A DNA stretch of 34,123 bases from NCBI GenBank assembly GCA_947304135.1, contig CAMYZZ010000007.1, positions 1-34,123 of the forward strand. The letters run 5' to 3'. Positions 15,245 to 22,514 of the stretch are shown here, piece after piece (within the stretch, counting starts at the first letter, position 1; each line of letters opens with the position of its first letter). This DNA comes from an uncultured Candidatus Saccharibacteria bacterium (lineage in GTDB: Bacteria > Patescibacteriota > Saccharimonadia > Saccharimonadales > Saccharimonadaceae). A program made the translations under genes and the position numbers. A model generated the notes under the pieces. That model searched no databases. It was given only the letters and a program-made list of their open reading frames with translations, and was not told where the DNA came from.

Positions 15245-16202
15245 CAAAAGAATCGTCATTACCATCGCCAGCGTCCTCAGCACCCGTATCTGCCGTCAAC
15301 TGCTCCAACCCCATCCTTTGCGGTAAAGTCCTCTTTTTCCTATTGAAATGTCCTTCTAAAGCCTCGTTTGCTTCCGCGTCCGCAATTGCATTCTGAGTCC
15401 TTTTTACATGCACAAACGTAACGGCTTCAAAATTGCTGAGTAAATTTTGTATTTCGTTGTACAACGGAATTAAGTCATTGTTTTTAACTGAGTAAATTCC
15501 GCGCAACTGATTTACCATCATCAAGTTATCGGAAATAAACCGCACACGAGTCAAGCCAAGCTCAATCGCCTTCTTTATTCCAGCCCTCATCGCATAGTAT
15601 TCAGCCACCCGAGAAGTAGCAAATCCAATAAACTGCCCCTCTTGCGCCAAGACTTTTCCATTTTCCCCTATAATATACATACCGATCGCAGCTGGGCCAG
15701 GATTACCACGGCTTCCACCATCCACATAGACAGTCGCGCCATTGGCAGCTTCCCTAGCCTGATTCATTACATTCTTTACGCCCTTAAGTGGTGTCGTCCT
15801 ATCTGTAATCTCGAGTACTGAGATTGTCGAATCAGTTAGTCTCATAGACACCATCTCATCCAGCTTGCAATACTTATACATTGTGTATCGATCAATCGGC
15901 GAAATCTTTACTCCATCAGGTATCTTTATACTAAAAACGATGTAGAGATTACTCTGCCCCGATGCATCCGCAAGCGAGGTAAAGGTCACTACATCCTTAA
16001 GTTTAACTTCAGCAAGTTCCACCCCTAGATACTCGTAGGCAGTTCTAGCGATTGCTTCCTCTGGCTGTTCGCCAAAACGAATCTTACCGGTCAAGAGTTC
16101 CCACTCTGGCTGTTGCTCCATCCGCCCCTGCGCTTTCTTAAAAAGCATCGTCTTTCCGTCGACGGTTCTTGCAATTCCTACTACTCTAATTCTCTGTTTC
16201 AT
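15237..16202 (-). CDS. Nudix-like domain fused to an RNase HI domain
   Basis: The product is 321 aa. Residues about 1-130 look like a Nudix fold (RVVGIARTVDGKTMLFKKA; box TGKIRFGEQPEEAIARTAYEYLGVEL). The catalytic REUxEE part is degenerate (RTAYEY), so hydrolase activity is doubtful. Residues about 155-285 are RNase HI-like: VYVDGGSRGNPGPAAIG with the first Asp, AEYYAMRAGIKKA with the Glu, FISDNLMMVNQL with the second Asp, and KRTQNAIADAEANEAL with the last acidic site. All RNase H catalytic positions appear intact. The enzyme should cut RNA in RNA/DNA hybrids; the Nudix part may sense a nucleotide or bind RNA. The C-terminus is acidic. The Shine-Dalgarno is weak, and a structured leader of about 150 nt precedes the gene. 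Confidence 0.85.
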   Translation of the reverse strand: MKQRIRVVGIARTVDGKTMLFKKAQGRMEQQPEWELLTGKIRFGEQPEEAIARTAYEYLGVELAEVKLKDVVTFTSLADASGQSNLYIVFSIKIPDGVKISPIDRYTMYKYCKLDEMVSMRLTDSTISVLEITDRTTPLKGVKNVMNQAREAANGATVYVDGGSRGNPGPAAIGMYIIGENGKVLAQEGQFIGFATSRVAEYYAMRAGIKKAIELGLTRVRFISDNLMMVNQLRGIYSVKNNDLIPLYNEIQNLLSNFEAVTFVHVKRTQNAIADAEANEALEGHFNRKKRTLPQRMGLEQLTADTGAEDAGDGNDDSFVI

Positions 16203-16221
16203 TTGCCCACTTTTTCTTTAA

Positions 16222-16352
16222 AACCCTAGCAGCTTATTGTTTTCCCTGCGATATAGACAAGGTGGGTAAATTCTCTTGCGCATTCCCACGGGAATAACGC
16301 CTCGAAATCCCTAAACATGATTATTCAGGAAAATCATGTTACCACTAGGGTT
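16222..16352 (-). promoter_or_regulatory. Structured 5' leader RNA with two alternative pairings
   Basis: The predicted transcript begins with AACCCTAG (16352..16345). This can pair with CTAGGGTT (16229..16222) just before the start of the Nudix-RNase H gene, closing a 131-nt domain. Alternatively its CCCTA part pairs with TAGGG (16313..16309), extending the perfect hairpin AACATGATT/AATCATGTT. A second hairpin, ATTCCC-gt-GGGAAT, lies in the middle. Two exclusive pairings that compete for the 5' end suggest a riboswitch-like or protein-responsive switch. It could also be an independent small RNA. Confidence 0.5.
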
Positions 16353-16358
16353 AATTCC

Positions 16359-16367
16359 ATTATACCA
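16359..16367 (-). promoter_or_regulatory. Extended -10 promoter of the Nudix-RNase H gene
   Basis: TGG-TATAAT lies at 16367..16359 on the minus strand, giving +1 at about 16352, exactly the first base of the leader stem. Confidence 0.65.
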
Positions 16368-16372
16368 CAAGC

Positions 16373-17008
16373 CTATCTTCCTACCAACATCATAAAAAAT
16401 TCAAGTATGCCTGTTATTGCGCCACTCATTAACCACGAGAGCGCCGAAGAGAACACTAAAATTAATGCAAAAACCAGCCAAATCCCAGCTGTTTTCTCTA
16501 TTCGCTCCATCACCTCCCTCGCCCCATCCGGCGCTAAAGCGTATAAAATTCTTGAACCATCCAGAGGTGGGATAGGTATAATATTGAATACAAAAAATCC
16601 TAAGTTAATCATTACAAAATTTAATACTGCCACCCTCAAAAATCCAGGAGTATCGAGCACCCCCGTAGCGTTACTTATCAAAAACGCCACCAGTGCCAAC
16701 AAAAAGTTTGTCAAAGGCCCTGCCGCTGCTACTAATGCCATCCCCCACGCTCCACCTTTCAGCCTTCGTGAATCAACCGGTACCGGCTTTGCACCACCAA
16801 ACACCGGGCCACCCATCACGTACATAATCACCGGTATTAAAATAGAAGTAATCGGGTCTAAGTGCTTTAGAGGATTCAGCGTCAATCGTCCATTCTCCTT
16901 TGCGGTCGTGTCACCCAATGCATATGCCACCAATCCATGTGCCAGCTCATGCAAAATCACCGATACTAGTATCATTACCAGAACGGCCGCCACCATCCCT
17001 ATTTGCAT
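16373..17008 (-). CDS. M50-family site-2 protease
   Basis: The product is 211 aa. It is an intramembrane zinc metalloprotease of the S2P/RseP superfamily, compact M50B type without a PDZ domain. The zinc motif HELAHG lies in the first TM helix, and the second motif NIIPIPPLDGSRIL carries the conserved Asp. NPLKHLDP is also typical. About five to six TM helices are visible. Such enzymes cut membrane-anchored regulators or leftover signal peptides. It is the last gene of the thrS-miaA operon, 18 bases after the MBL-like gene, with GGAGGGATAA as ribosome site. Its substrate is not evident here. Confidence 0.9.
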   Translation of the reverse strand: MQIGMVAAVLVMILVSVILHELAHGLVAYALGDTTAKENGRLTLNPLKHLDPITSILIPVIMYVMGGPVFGGAKPVPVDSRRLKGGAWGMALVAAAGPLTNFLLALVAFLISNATGVLDTPGFLRVAVLNFVMINLGFFVFNIIPIPPLDGSRILYALAPDGAREVMERIEKTAGIWLVFALILVFSSALSWLMSGAITGILEFFMMLVGR

Positions 17009-17026
17009 TTATCCCTCCCTCAAATC

Positions 17027-17539
17027 CTAGTTAAGCGCTACAACTTCAAGCGTGGCAGGAAGATCGTCTACCTTTTTCACCTTGAGCTTCTTCTCTGTCC
17101 TGGCGGCAAGTTTTAGCTCTGTCACCATGCCGTCAATGTTACCCATCGCAATCACTAGCTTTGGCTCGATCTCACGTACTGCTCTAACCGAAGAAGTGCA
17201 TAGAATATCAGAAACACCCAAGTCATCTAACCCCCTATCGATGTCGCCAAGAATGCCAATATGGATACCGCCAATCTCTACGTCGTAAATAGTCTCGCCA
17301 GATAACTCCGGTTTTACTCCATCAGCCTTGCCATCTGCAGTATCTTCTGCAGAAGAACCCTTTTTAGGCACTGGCAAACCTCTAATTGTCGCATCACCAA
17401 TTTCAAACTCACCTGGCCCCTGAATCTTCCCTACCTCAAGATTCGCATCGATTGTAAAATCGTCCATATTAAACGTAATAGATGTTCTCTTAGTGGTAAC
17501 TGTAATCTCTTCTGGTTTTTTACTTTCAATCTCAAACAT
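17027..17539 (-). CDS. Metallo-beta-lactamase-fold relic without metal ligands
   Basis: The product is 170 aa. The middle and C-terminal parts resemble the small UlaG-like MBL proteins common in Patescibacteria: GPGEFEIGDATIRGLP, YDVEIGGIHIGILGDID, LGVSDILC and IEPKLVIAMGN align with the family's GPGEYEV, HLGD and PMHY segments. The N-terminal HxHxDH metal motif is missing, the ILGDI segment lacks its His, and PMHY is replaced by AMGN, so catalysis is unlikely. A charged insertion (PKKGSSAEDTADGKADGVKP) lies in the middle. It may be a structural or binding protein derived from the enzyme. A strong ribosome site (AAAGGAGG) precedes it. The fold assignment is from memory of the family and is not certain. 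Confidence 0.55.
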   Translation of the reverse strand: MFEIESKKPEEITVTTKRTSITFNMDDFTIDANLEVGKIQGPGEFEIGDATIRGLPVPKKGSSAEDTADGKADGVKPELSGETIYDVEIGGIHIGILGDIDRGLDDLGVSDILCTSSVRAVREIEPKLVIAMGNIDGMVTELKLAARTEKKLKVKKVDDLPATLEVVALN

Positions 17540-17549
17540 ATTTCCTCCT

Positions 17550-18158
17550 TTATTCTGCTATTAGTCTCTCTGGATCATAGGTGTCGGTAATTTCCATCTC
17601 CATCACTTCCATCAAGAATCTATCTCTCACGCTCTTTCGATAGGTATAGTCATCTGGACTCATGATCACATAATTTAGTGGTTTACCCATCTTCTTTTCT
17701 ACTACCTCAGCCCAGTGTGTCAATTTCTTTGTCTTGTCGTTGCCAATAATAAGGATATCAATTCCCTCCTGACCAGGCAAACGATTCGTCACAATCAAGC
17801 CCTTAAGATAAAGTTTTACAGGCTTAACTAGCTCTTCCCAAACATTTGTACGCTTTGGCTCTTTCTCGCTTGCCTCAATTGTACGTGCGTTGAACATTTC
17901 CGAAAGCGCATGTGCGTACACGTGTTTCATATTAGCTGAATAATAAACCTTGTTGTCATAAGTCTCGTTCTTGACAACACCAATATTTTCAAGATTAGAA
18001 AGCTCGCGACGGACAGAGTTAATCTGCTCATCAATCACCCTAGTAATCTCTCTTACATAGAATGATTTCCCCGGATTTTCAAAGAAAAGGTTCAAAAGTT
18101 TAGCCCTAGTCTTCGAACCAAACAATTTTTCAACCGGTGTATTATTTTCTTTAACCAT
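17550..18158 (-). CDS. Winged-helix transcriptional regulator with C-terminal nucleotidyltransferase-like region
   Basis: The product is 202 aa. Residues about 10-70 form a winged HTH (GSKTRAKLLNLFFENPGKSF, EQINSVRRELSNLENIGVVK, then a wing with KVYYSAN). The remainder resembles the degenerate nucleotidyltransferase module seen in such regulators (VTNRLPGQEGIDILIIGND). Its GS and DxD catalytic residues are not obvious, so it may only bind a ligand. The start overlaps the miaA stop by eight bases, indicating translational coupling in the thrS operon. The target is unknown. Confidence 0.7.
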   Translation of the reverse strand: MVKENNTPVEKLFGSKTRAKLLNLFFENPGKSFYVREITRVIDEQINSVRRELSNLENIGVVKNETYDNKVYYSANMKHVYAHALSEMFNARTIEASEKEPKRTNVWEELVKPVKLYLKGLIVTNRLPGQEGIDILIIGNDKTKKLTHWAEVVEKKMGKPLNYVIMSPDDYTYRKSVRDRFLMEVMEMEITDTYDPERLIAE

Positions 18159-19008
18159 TCTGTATACATTTTAGCACGGCCGACTTAATTTTATCAAGTG
18201 GAAGCCAGGTAATTTCCTGATTTCTTTTGAACCATGTCATCTGCCTTTTTGCCAAATGATAATCTCGATATAGACAAAGCTCCTTCGCCCTGTCTAGCGA
18301 GTATTCTCCTTGCATATAACCCCAGGCATACTCATATATATCGCTCTTCATTGCCTGGCTTCCCCACCCATATTTCGACACCAAAAACTCAGTCTCATCA
18401 TAGAGTTTCTGAACAAATAATTTATTCAATCTCAAAGAAAGTCTTTCCCGAAGCTCTTCCATATCCCACATAATACCAAAAACCTTATATCCGGACACCA
18501 TCTTCTTGCGGTCTGAACACATTTTTTGCTCACTTGTAGCATTTCCTGGCGCTTTTTCCCCAGTCTTCCCCCTAAACGGATAATTGAACACTAAAGCATC
18601 TATATACAGTCCTGTTCCACCTGCCACAATCGGCACGTGTCCACGCTCCCGAATCTCAGCAATCCGAGCCTCAGCATATTCTTTCCAGTCGGCCACCGTA
18701 AATCTCTCTCCCGGCTCTACCAAATCTATCCCAAAATGTGGCGCAGCCGCCTGCTCAAACTCATCTGGCTTCGCTGTGCCAATATCCATATACTTATATA
18801 TGGCACGAGAATCAGCAGAGACAATCTCCCCACCAATTTCCCCCTTGGAAAGGCCCAAGACAGAGCCCAGCTCCTTTGCAATCTCAATCGCAACCCCAGT
18901 CTTCCCTGACCCAGTTGGCCCTGCAATCACAATCACAGGCCCGATATAACGTCCAGCATCGTCAAAAATGCCGCCCAGAGCACCCCCTACGCTTTGAGCG
19001 GCAATCAT
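18151..19008 (-). CDS. miaA: tRNA dimethylallyltransferase
   Basis: The product is 285 aa. MiaA transfers a dimethylallyl group to A37 of tRNAs that read UNN codons. The P-loop GPTGSGKTG is near residue 30, followed by IVSADSRAIYKYMDIGTAKP, FTVADWKEYAEARI and VAGGTGLYIDALVF, all signature segments. The KRQMTWFKRN stretch near the C-terminus completes the active site. It is slightly shorter than the usual 300-316 aa. It directly follows thrS with no gap and overlaps the next gene. Confidence 0.95.
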   Translation of the reverse strand: MIAAQSVGGALGGIFDDAGRYIGPVIVIAGPTGSGKTGVAIEIAKELGSVLGLSKGEIGGEIVSADSRAIYKYMDIGTAKPDEFEQAAAPHFGIDLVEPGERFTVADWKEYAEARIAEIRERGHVPIVAGGTGLYIDALVFNYPFRGKTGEKAPGNATSEQKMCSDRKKMVSGYKVFGIMWDMEELRERLSLRLNKLFVQKLYDETEFLVSKYGWGSQAMKSDIYEYAWGYMQGEYSLDRAKELCLYRDYHLAKRQMTWFKRNQEITWLPLDKIKSAVLKCIQNG

Positions 19009-20784
19009 CTATAGCTCCTTTAGGTACTCAGCGAGCTCAGAAAGCTTAACCTTCTCTTCCTTATCGCGTAGTCTCACGCTAACTTCTTTAGCCTCAGCAT
19101 CCTTTGGCCCGACAATCAATACACAAGGAATCTTCATCTCTGTCGCGCGACGAATCTTCTTACCTAGAGACTCAGACGAGTCATCAATCGTAAACCTAAG
19201 CTCATTGTGTGCTAGTGGCTTCTCCAAGATTACGCCCTCAAGCACCGCACGAATCTCGCCTACATAGTCAGCCACCTGATCATTCACGGTCAAGATACGG
19301 ACCTGTTCTGGCGCGCTCCAGAATGGGAACCAACCTGCCGTGTGCTCGATAAACACGCTCATAAAGCGCTCGATCGAGCCCAGCGTTGCGTGATGAATCA
19401 TCACCGGACGCTCTTTCTCACCCTTCTCGTTCACGAACTCCAGCCCAAATCTCTCTGGTTGTACAAAATCTAGCTGAATCGTCGCCACCTGGTGTTCGCG
19501 TCCAATTGCATCCTCAGCCATAAAATCAATCTTTGGCCCATAGAACGCTGCTTCACCTTCCATCTCAAAGTAGTCTAGACCATTCTCTTCAGCCGCCTCA
19601 CGAATCTGGCCTTGCGCCATCTCCCAAAGCTTCGCATCGCCAAGGTATTTGTCCTCGTCGTTGCGATAAGAAAGACGCGCCCTCAGTTTCATACCCATAG
19701 AGCCATAAAATTCTTTCACGATAGAAACCAGATTGTGAATCTCTTCCTTAATCTGTGTAGAACGACAAAATACGTGACTATCATCCTGAGTCAAAGAACG
19801 AACACGAGAAAGTCCGCCTAGCTCGCCAGTTTTCTCATCGCGATAATCTGTCGTTGGCTCCATATAGCGCACCGGCATCTCTTTATAGGTACGTGGCTTG
19901 GATGCAAAAATCTGCGTGTGGTGTGGACAGTTCATCGGCTTCATCGCAAACTCTTCCCCATTCACCTGCGAATGTACCATAAACAGCTCGTCACCAAACT
20001 TTGCGTAATGTCCAGAGGTCTTATATAGATCAACCTTGGTGATATGCGGCGTCCATACCCGACCAAACCCAGCACGCTTCCTTAGGCTCAAAGAATAATC
20101 CGCCAAAAGATCACGCAGTACGGTGCCTCTTGGAGTAAACAATGGCAAGCCAGCGCCGACTAAATCAGAAAAAGTAAATAGGTCAAGCTCACGGCCCAAC
20201 TTGCGGTGATCTCGTGCCTTAGCCTCTTCCTGGCGCTTCAAATAGGCCTCAAGCTCCCCTTCCGTCTCAAAAGCCACACCATAGATACGCGTAAGCATTT
20301 GGCGCTTCTCATCTCCCCTCCAATATGCACCAGCTACACGCACTAGTTTGAATGGACCACATTCATCGGTATTCTCAACGTGTGGCCCCTTGCAAAGATC
20401 ACTAAACACGTCACCTAAATCATAAAAAGAAATTGTAGTATCAGCAGGAAGCTCTTCAATCAGCTCTTTTTTAAGATCTTGCTTCTCAGCAACCGCCCAG
20501 TTCATCGCCTCTTCGCGCGATACTTCGCGACGAGTCATCGGAAGATGTCTCTGAATGAGCCCACGCATCTTTTTCTCAATACGAGGCAAGTCTGTCTCGG
20601 AAATCTTTGTGTCACCAAAATCAATATCGTAATAGAATCCATCATCAATTGCTGGACCAATTCCAAACTTGGCATCTGGATACATCTCACGAATTGCAGC
20701 CGCCATCACGTGCGACAATGTATGACGCATACGCTCCACAAATTCTACATCTATTTCCGCCTCATCTATCTGTTTTTTGCTCAT
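19009..20784 (-). CDS. thrS: Threonyl-tRNA synthetase without TGS domain
   Basis: The product is 591 aa, whereas most bacterial enzymes have about 640. The N-terminal TGS (N1) domain is absent: after about 15 residues the protein enters the editing domain (MRHTLSHVMAAAIREMYPDAKFGIGP, with HxxxH). The class II core shows motif 2 (SRVRSLTQDDSHVFC) and motif 3 (LGSIERFMSVFIEHTAG), and the zinc ligand Cys of PMNCPHH is present. The anticodon-binding domain is at the end (VRILTVNDQVADYVGEI). It attaches threonine to tRNA-Thr. It is the first gene of the operon thrS-miaA-wHTH-MBL-M50, with its own promoter at 20811-20819. Confidence 0.96.
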   Translation of the reverse strand: MSKKQIDEAEIDVEFVERMRHTLSHVMAAAIREMYPDAKFGIGPAIDDGFYYDIDFGDTKISETDLPRIEKKMRGLIQRHLPMTRREVSREEAMNWAVAEKQDLKKELIEELPADTTISFYDLGDVFSDLCKGPHVENTDECGPFKLVRVAGAYWRGDEKRQMLTRIYGVAFETEGELEAYLKRQEEAKARDHRKLGRELDLFTFSDLVGAGLPLFTPRGTVLRDLLADYSLSLRKRAGFGRVWTPHITKVDLYKTSGHYAKFGDELFMVHSQVNGEEFAMKPMNCPHHTQIFASKPRTYKEMPVRYMEPTTDYRDEKTGELGGLSRVRSLTQDDSHVFCRSTQIKEEIHNLVSIVKEFYGSMGMKLRARLSYRNDEDKYLGDAKLWEMAQGQIREAAEENGLDYFEMEGEAAFYGPKIDFMAEDAIGREHQVATIQLDFVQPERFGLEFVNEKGEKERPVMIHHATLGSIERFMSVFIEHTAGWFPFWSAPEQVRILTVNDQVADYVGEIRAVLEGVILEKPLAHNELRFTIDDSSESLGKKIRRATEMKIPCVLIVGPKDAEAKEVSVRLRDKEEKVKLSELAEYLKEL

Positions 20785-20810
20785 TGAAAAACACTTCCTT
20801 TCTTACTTCC

Positions 20811-20819
20811 ATTTTACCA
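20811..20819 (-). promoter_or_regulatory. Extended -10 promoter of thrS
   Basis: TGG-TAAAAT lies at 20819..20811 on the minus strand, divergent from and next to the tRNA promoter. Confidence 0.55.
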
Positions 20820-20826
20820 CATTTTA

Positions 20827-20835
20827 TGATAAAAT
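20827..20835 (+). promoter_or_regulatory. Extended -10 promoter of tRNA-Val
   Basis: TGA-TAAAAT lies 16 bases before the tRNA 5' end. No convincing -35 is visible. Confidence 0.5.
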
Positions 20836-20850
20836 ATAAGAAATCGACCA

Positions 20851-20927
20851 GGGTTGTTAGCTCAGTTGGCTAGAGCGCCTCGTTTACACCGAGGAGGTCG
20901 GGGGTTCGAGCCCCTCACAACCCACCA
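20851..20927 (+). tRNA. tRNA-Val (anticodon TAC)
   Basis: The acceptor GGGTTGT pairs with ACAACCC. The D-arm contains TAGCTCAGTTGG. The anticodon arm is CCTCG-TTTACAC-CGAGG with TAC at positions 34-36. The T-arm is GGGGG/CCCCT-type with the loop TTCGAGC. ACCA is encoded at the 3' end. Confidence 0.97.
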
Positions 20928-20956
20928 ACAACATAGCTCAATACAATCTAGTCATC

Positions 20957-20985
20957 AAAAAAGGACCCAGAAGGGCCCTCTTTTT
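20957..20985. terminator. Bidirectional terminator between tRNA-Val and mscS-like gene
   Basis: GGACCC-agaa-GGGCCC is followed by TCTTTTT on the plus strand and by TTTTTT on the minus strand. The third pair is A-C on plus and G-U on minus, so the minus orientation is the stronger. Confidence 0.75.
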
Positions 20986-20996
20986 ATCTCTAGTAA

Positions 20997-21518
20997 CTAT
21001 TGCTTCTTGCTATAATTTATTATCCCATCCATATTACGATTAGAGACAATCTTAACTTGTCCCTGTTTCCCTGTAACCTCAGTGGTCTTCAACCCAAAAT
21101 TAGAAACTGTCCCCCGAAAGCTATCAATCTCTACCTCATCTCCAATATTAAACTGATCCTCCGCAATAATCGTCACCCCCGCAATCACATCCTTAATCAT
21201 ATCCTGGAACGCCAAGCCAAATATTGCCGTCATAATCCCTAGCCCGGCTAGGAGTGACGTTACATTCACCCCAAGATTAGCTAGTATCACCAACACAACA
21301 ATAATCAGCAAGAAATATCTTAAAAGGCTCAAAAACAGCCGCGACACTGTCTCGATTTTTTGCTTCTGTGCGCTAGATATTTTATGCCTTGTCGCCCTAT
21401 CAAATATGACCTTCAGTATCCTTCTCAAAATCAGATACAGCACCACCACAAAAGCAATATAAATTGCCGAGCAAACCAGTTTTTTAACGCTTACTTCCAT
21501 TCCAAAAATATCTAGCAT
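20997..21518 (-). CDS. Short MscS-family mechanosensitive channel
   Basis: The product is 173 aa. I start at MLDIFGMEVS (21518) because GAGGGG lies just upstream and the track start overlaps the previous gene. There are two to three TM helices (about residues 10-33, 60-85 and the pore helix AGLGIMTAIFGLAFQDMIKD), and then the beta domain (FNIGDEVEIDSFRGTVSNFGLKTTEV). The large C-terminal alpha-beta cage domain of classic MscS (about 280 aa) is missing, so the protein is a minimal version. It relieves osmotic pressure by opening under membrane tension. It begins one base after the stop of the bile salt hydrolase gene and is followed by a terminator. Confidence 0.88.
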   Translation of the reverse strand: MLDIFGMEVSVKKLVCSAIYIAFVVVLYLILRRILKVIFDRATRHKISSAQKQKIETVSRLFLSLLRYFLLIIVVLVILANLGVNVTSLLAGLGIMTAIFGLAFQDMIKDVIAGVTIIAEDQFNIGDEVEIDSFRGTVSNFGLKTTEVTGKQGQVKIVSNRNMDGIINYSKKQ

Positions 21519-21519
21519 A

Positions 21520-22467
21520 TTACCCCTCAATCAAATCGCTACCAGAAATATCATAATCAGCAAGACAAGCTTTCTGAATTGCTGGATTCTCATAAGTATT
21601 CCAATAATACGTTTTGCTAGCTACAGAATAGCCACCAGTATAAACGGTTTTCTCAAAGTCACCTGTTGCCATTGCCGCCGCTCCGTCAATCATCGCCACA
21701 CCGGCAAGTGTATGGAACAATCTAGAAACATTCTCGTCCTCCGTAGATTTCACCGGATAATGTGTATTAAGATATGCCACACGTACAAATCTAGATGGTG
21801 AATAATAGTCGCCAGGAAGTCCACGCATCAAAGAACCGGAGCCAAAAGCCGTCATCTCGGCCTTACCCCAATTCACCTTCTCTGGCTGTGGGCTGCTGAG
21901 GTTCATATAGTTACGCAAATTCTCTTTGTGCCAACCGTACCCCGGCTGATTCGTCAAAACATCCACATCGTTCTGGAAAATCTGTAGCCCCTCTGCGGTA
22001 TACTCAACCACAATACTTCTCTTCGCGTCACCAATAATCCAGTGCAGCATCGACACTGGATATTTGTCATTGATAGCCTTCGCTACAATTGCAACATCAA
22101 CTAGCGCCTTTTCTACCTCATCAACCGTAGAAAAATTCATCGCCACCCAGAGTGGAAATTCATAAGCCGCCACATTAGTCTTCCCTTCTACTGCGTCCGG
22201 CGCATACTGTGCATAGCCTGGAAAATTCAGTCCCGCAATCGCAAGCCCTGCCTCATTTCCGCAATCAAAATATAGCGGCACATTTTCTTGTACAATCCCC
22301 ATACCAATCACAGCATATTTTGGCTGAGCACTACCAAGAAACGCAGAGTTATAATTATACCCCTTAGGAGTGACAACAATTTTCTGACCATATCCAACCG
22401 ACCAATCCAAATTGCGCCCAAAATACATATTCCCCTTATCATCACAAAAACGTACACCCGTGCACAT
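21520..22467 (-). CDS. Choloylglycine hydrolase (bile salt hydrolase type)
   Basis: The product is 315 aa, an Ntn-hydrolase whose nucleophile is Cys2 after removal of Met1. The active-site residues are all in place: MCTG (C2), FGRNLDW (R18, D21), GLAIAGLNFPG (N81), VLTNQPGY (N173) and SPSRFVR (R226). These match the C2/R18/D21/N82/N175/R228 set of bile salt hydrolases. Asn rather than Tyr at position 81 favours bile salt hydrolase over penicillin V acylase. No signal peptide is present, so the enzyme should be cytoplasmic. It would deconjugate glycine- or taurine-linked bile acids, pointing to an intestinal host. It has its own extended -10 promoter, an AAAGGAGGT ribosome site, and is coupled to the MscS-like gene. 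Recent gene transfer from a gut Firmicute is possible. Confidence 0.9.
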   Translation of the reverse strand: MCTGVRFCDDKGNMYFGRNLDWSVGYGQKIVVTPKGYNYNSAFLGSAQPKYAVIGMGIVQENVPLYFDCGNEAGLAIAGLNFPGYAQYAPDAVEGKTNVAAYEFPLWVAMNFSTVDEVEKALVDVAIVAKAINDKYPVSMLHWIIGDAKRSIVVEYTAEGLQIFQNDVDVLTNQPGYGWHKENLRNYMNLSSPQPEKVNWGKAEMTAFGSGSLMRGLPGDYYSPSRFVRVAYLNTHYPVKSTEDENVSRLFHTLAGVAMIDGAAAMATGDFEKTVYTGGYSVASKTYYWNTYENPAIQKACLADYDISGSDLIEG

Positions 22468-22501
22468 TTCTACCTCCTTTAACAGTAATTAGCTTATTCT
22501 T

Positions 22502-22510
22502 ATTTTATCA
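22502..22510 (-). promoter_or_regulatory. Extended -10 promoter of the bile salt hydrolase gene
   Basis: TGA-TAAAAT lies at 22510..22502 on the minus strand. The predicted start is about 22495. Confidence 0.55.
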
Positions 22511-22514
22511 CAAA

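Noticed and set aside
16317-17030. 237-aa plus-strand ORF opposite the M50 protease
   Set aside because: It is an antisense shadow. The minus-strand protein has clear HELAHG and PPLDGS motifs.
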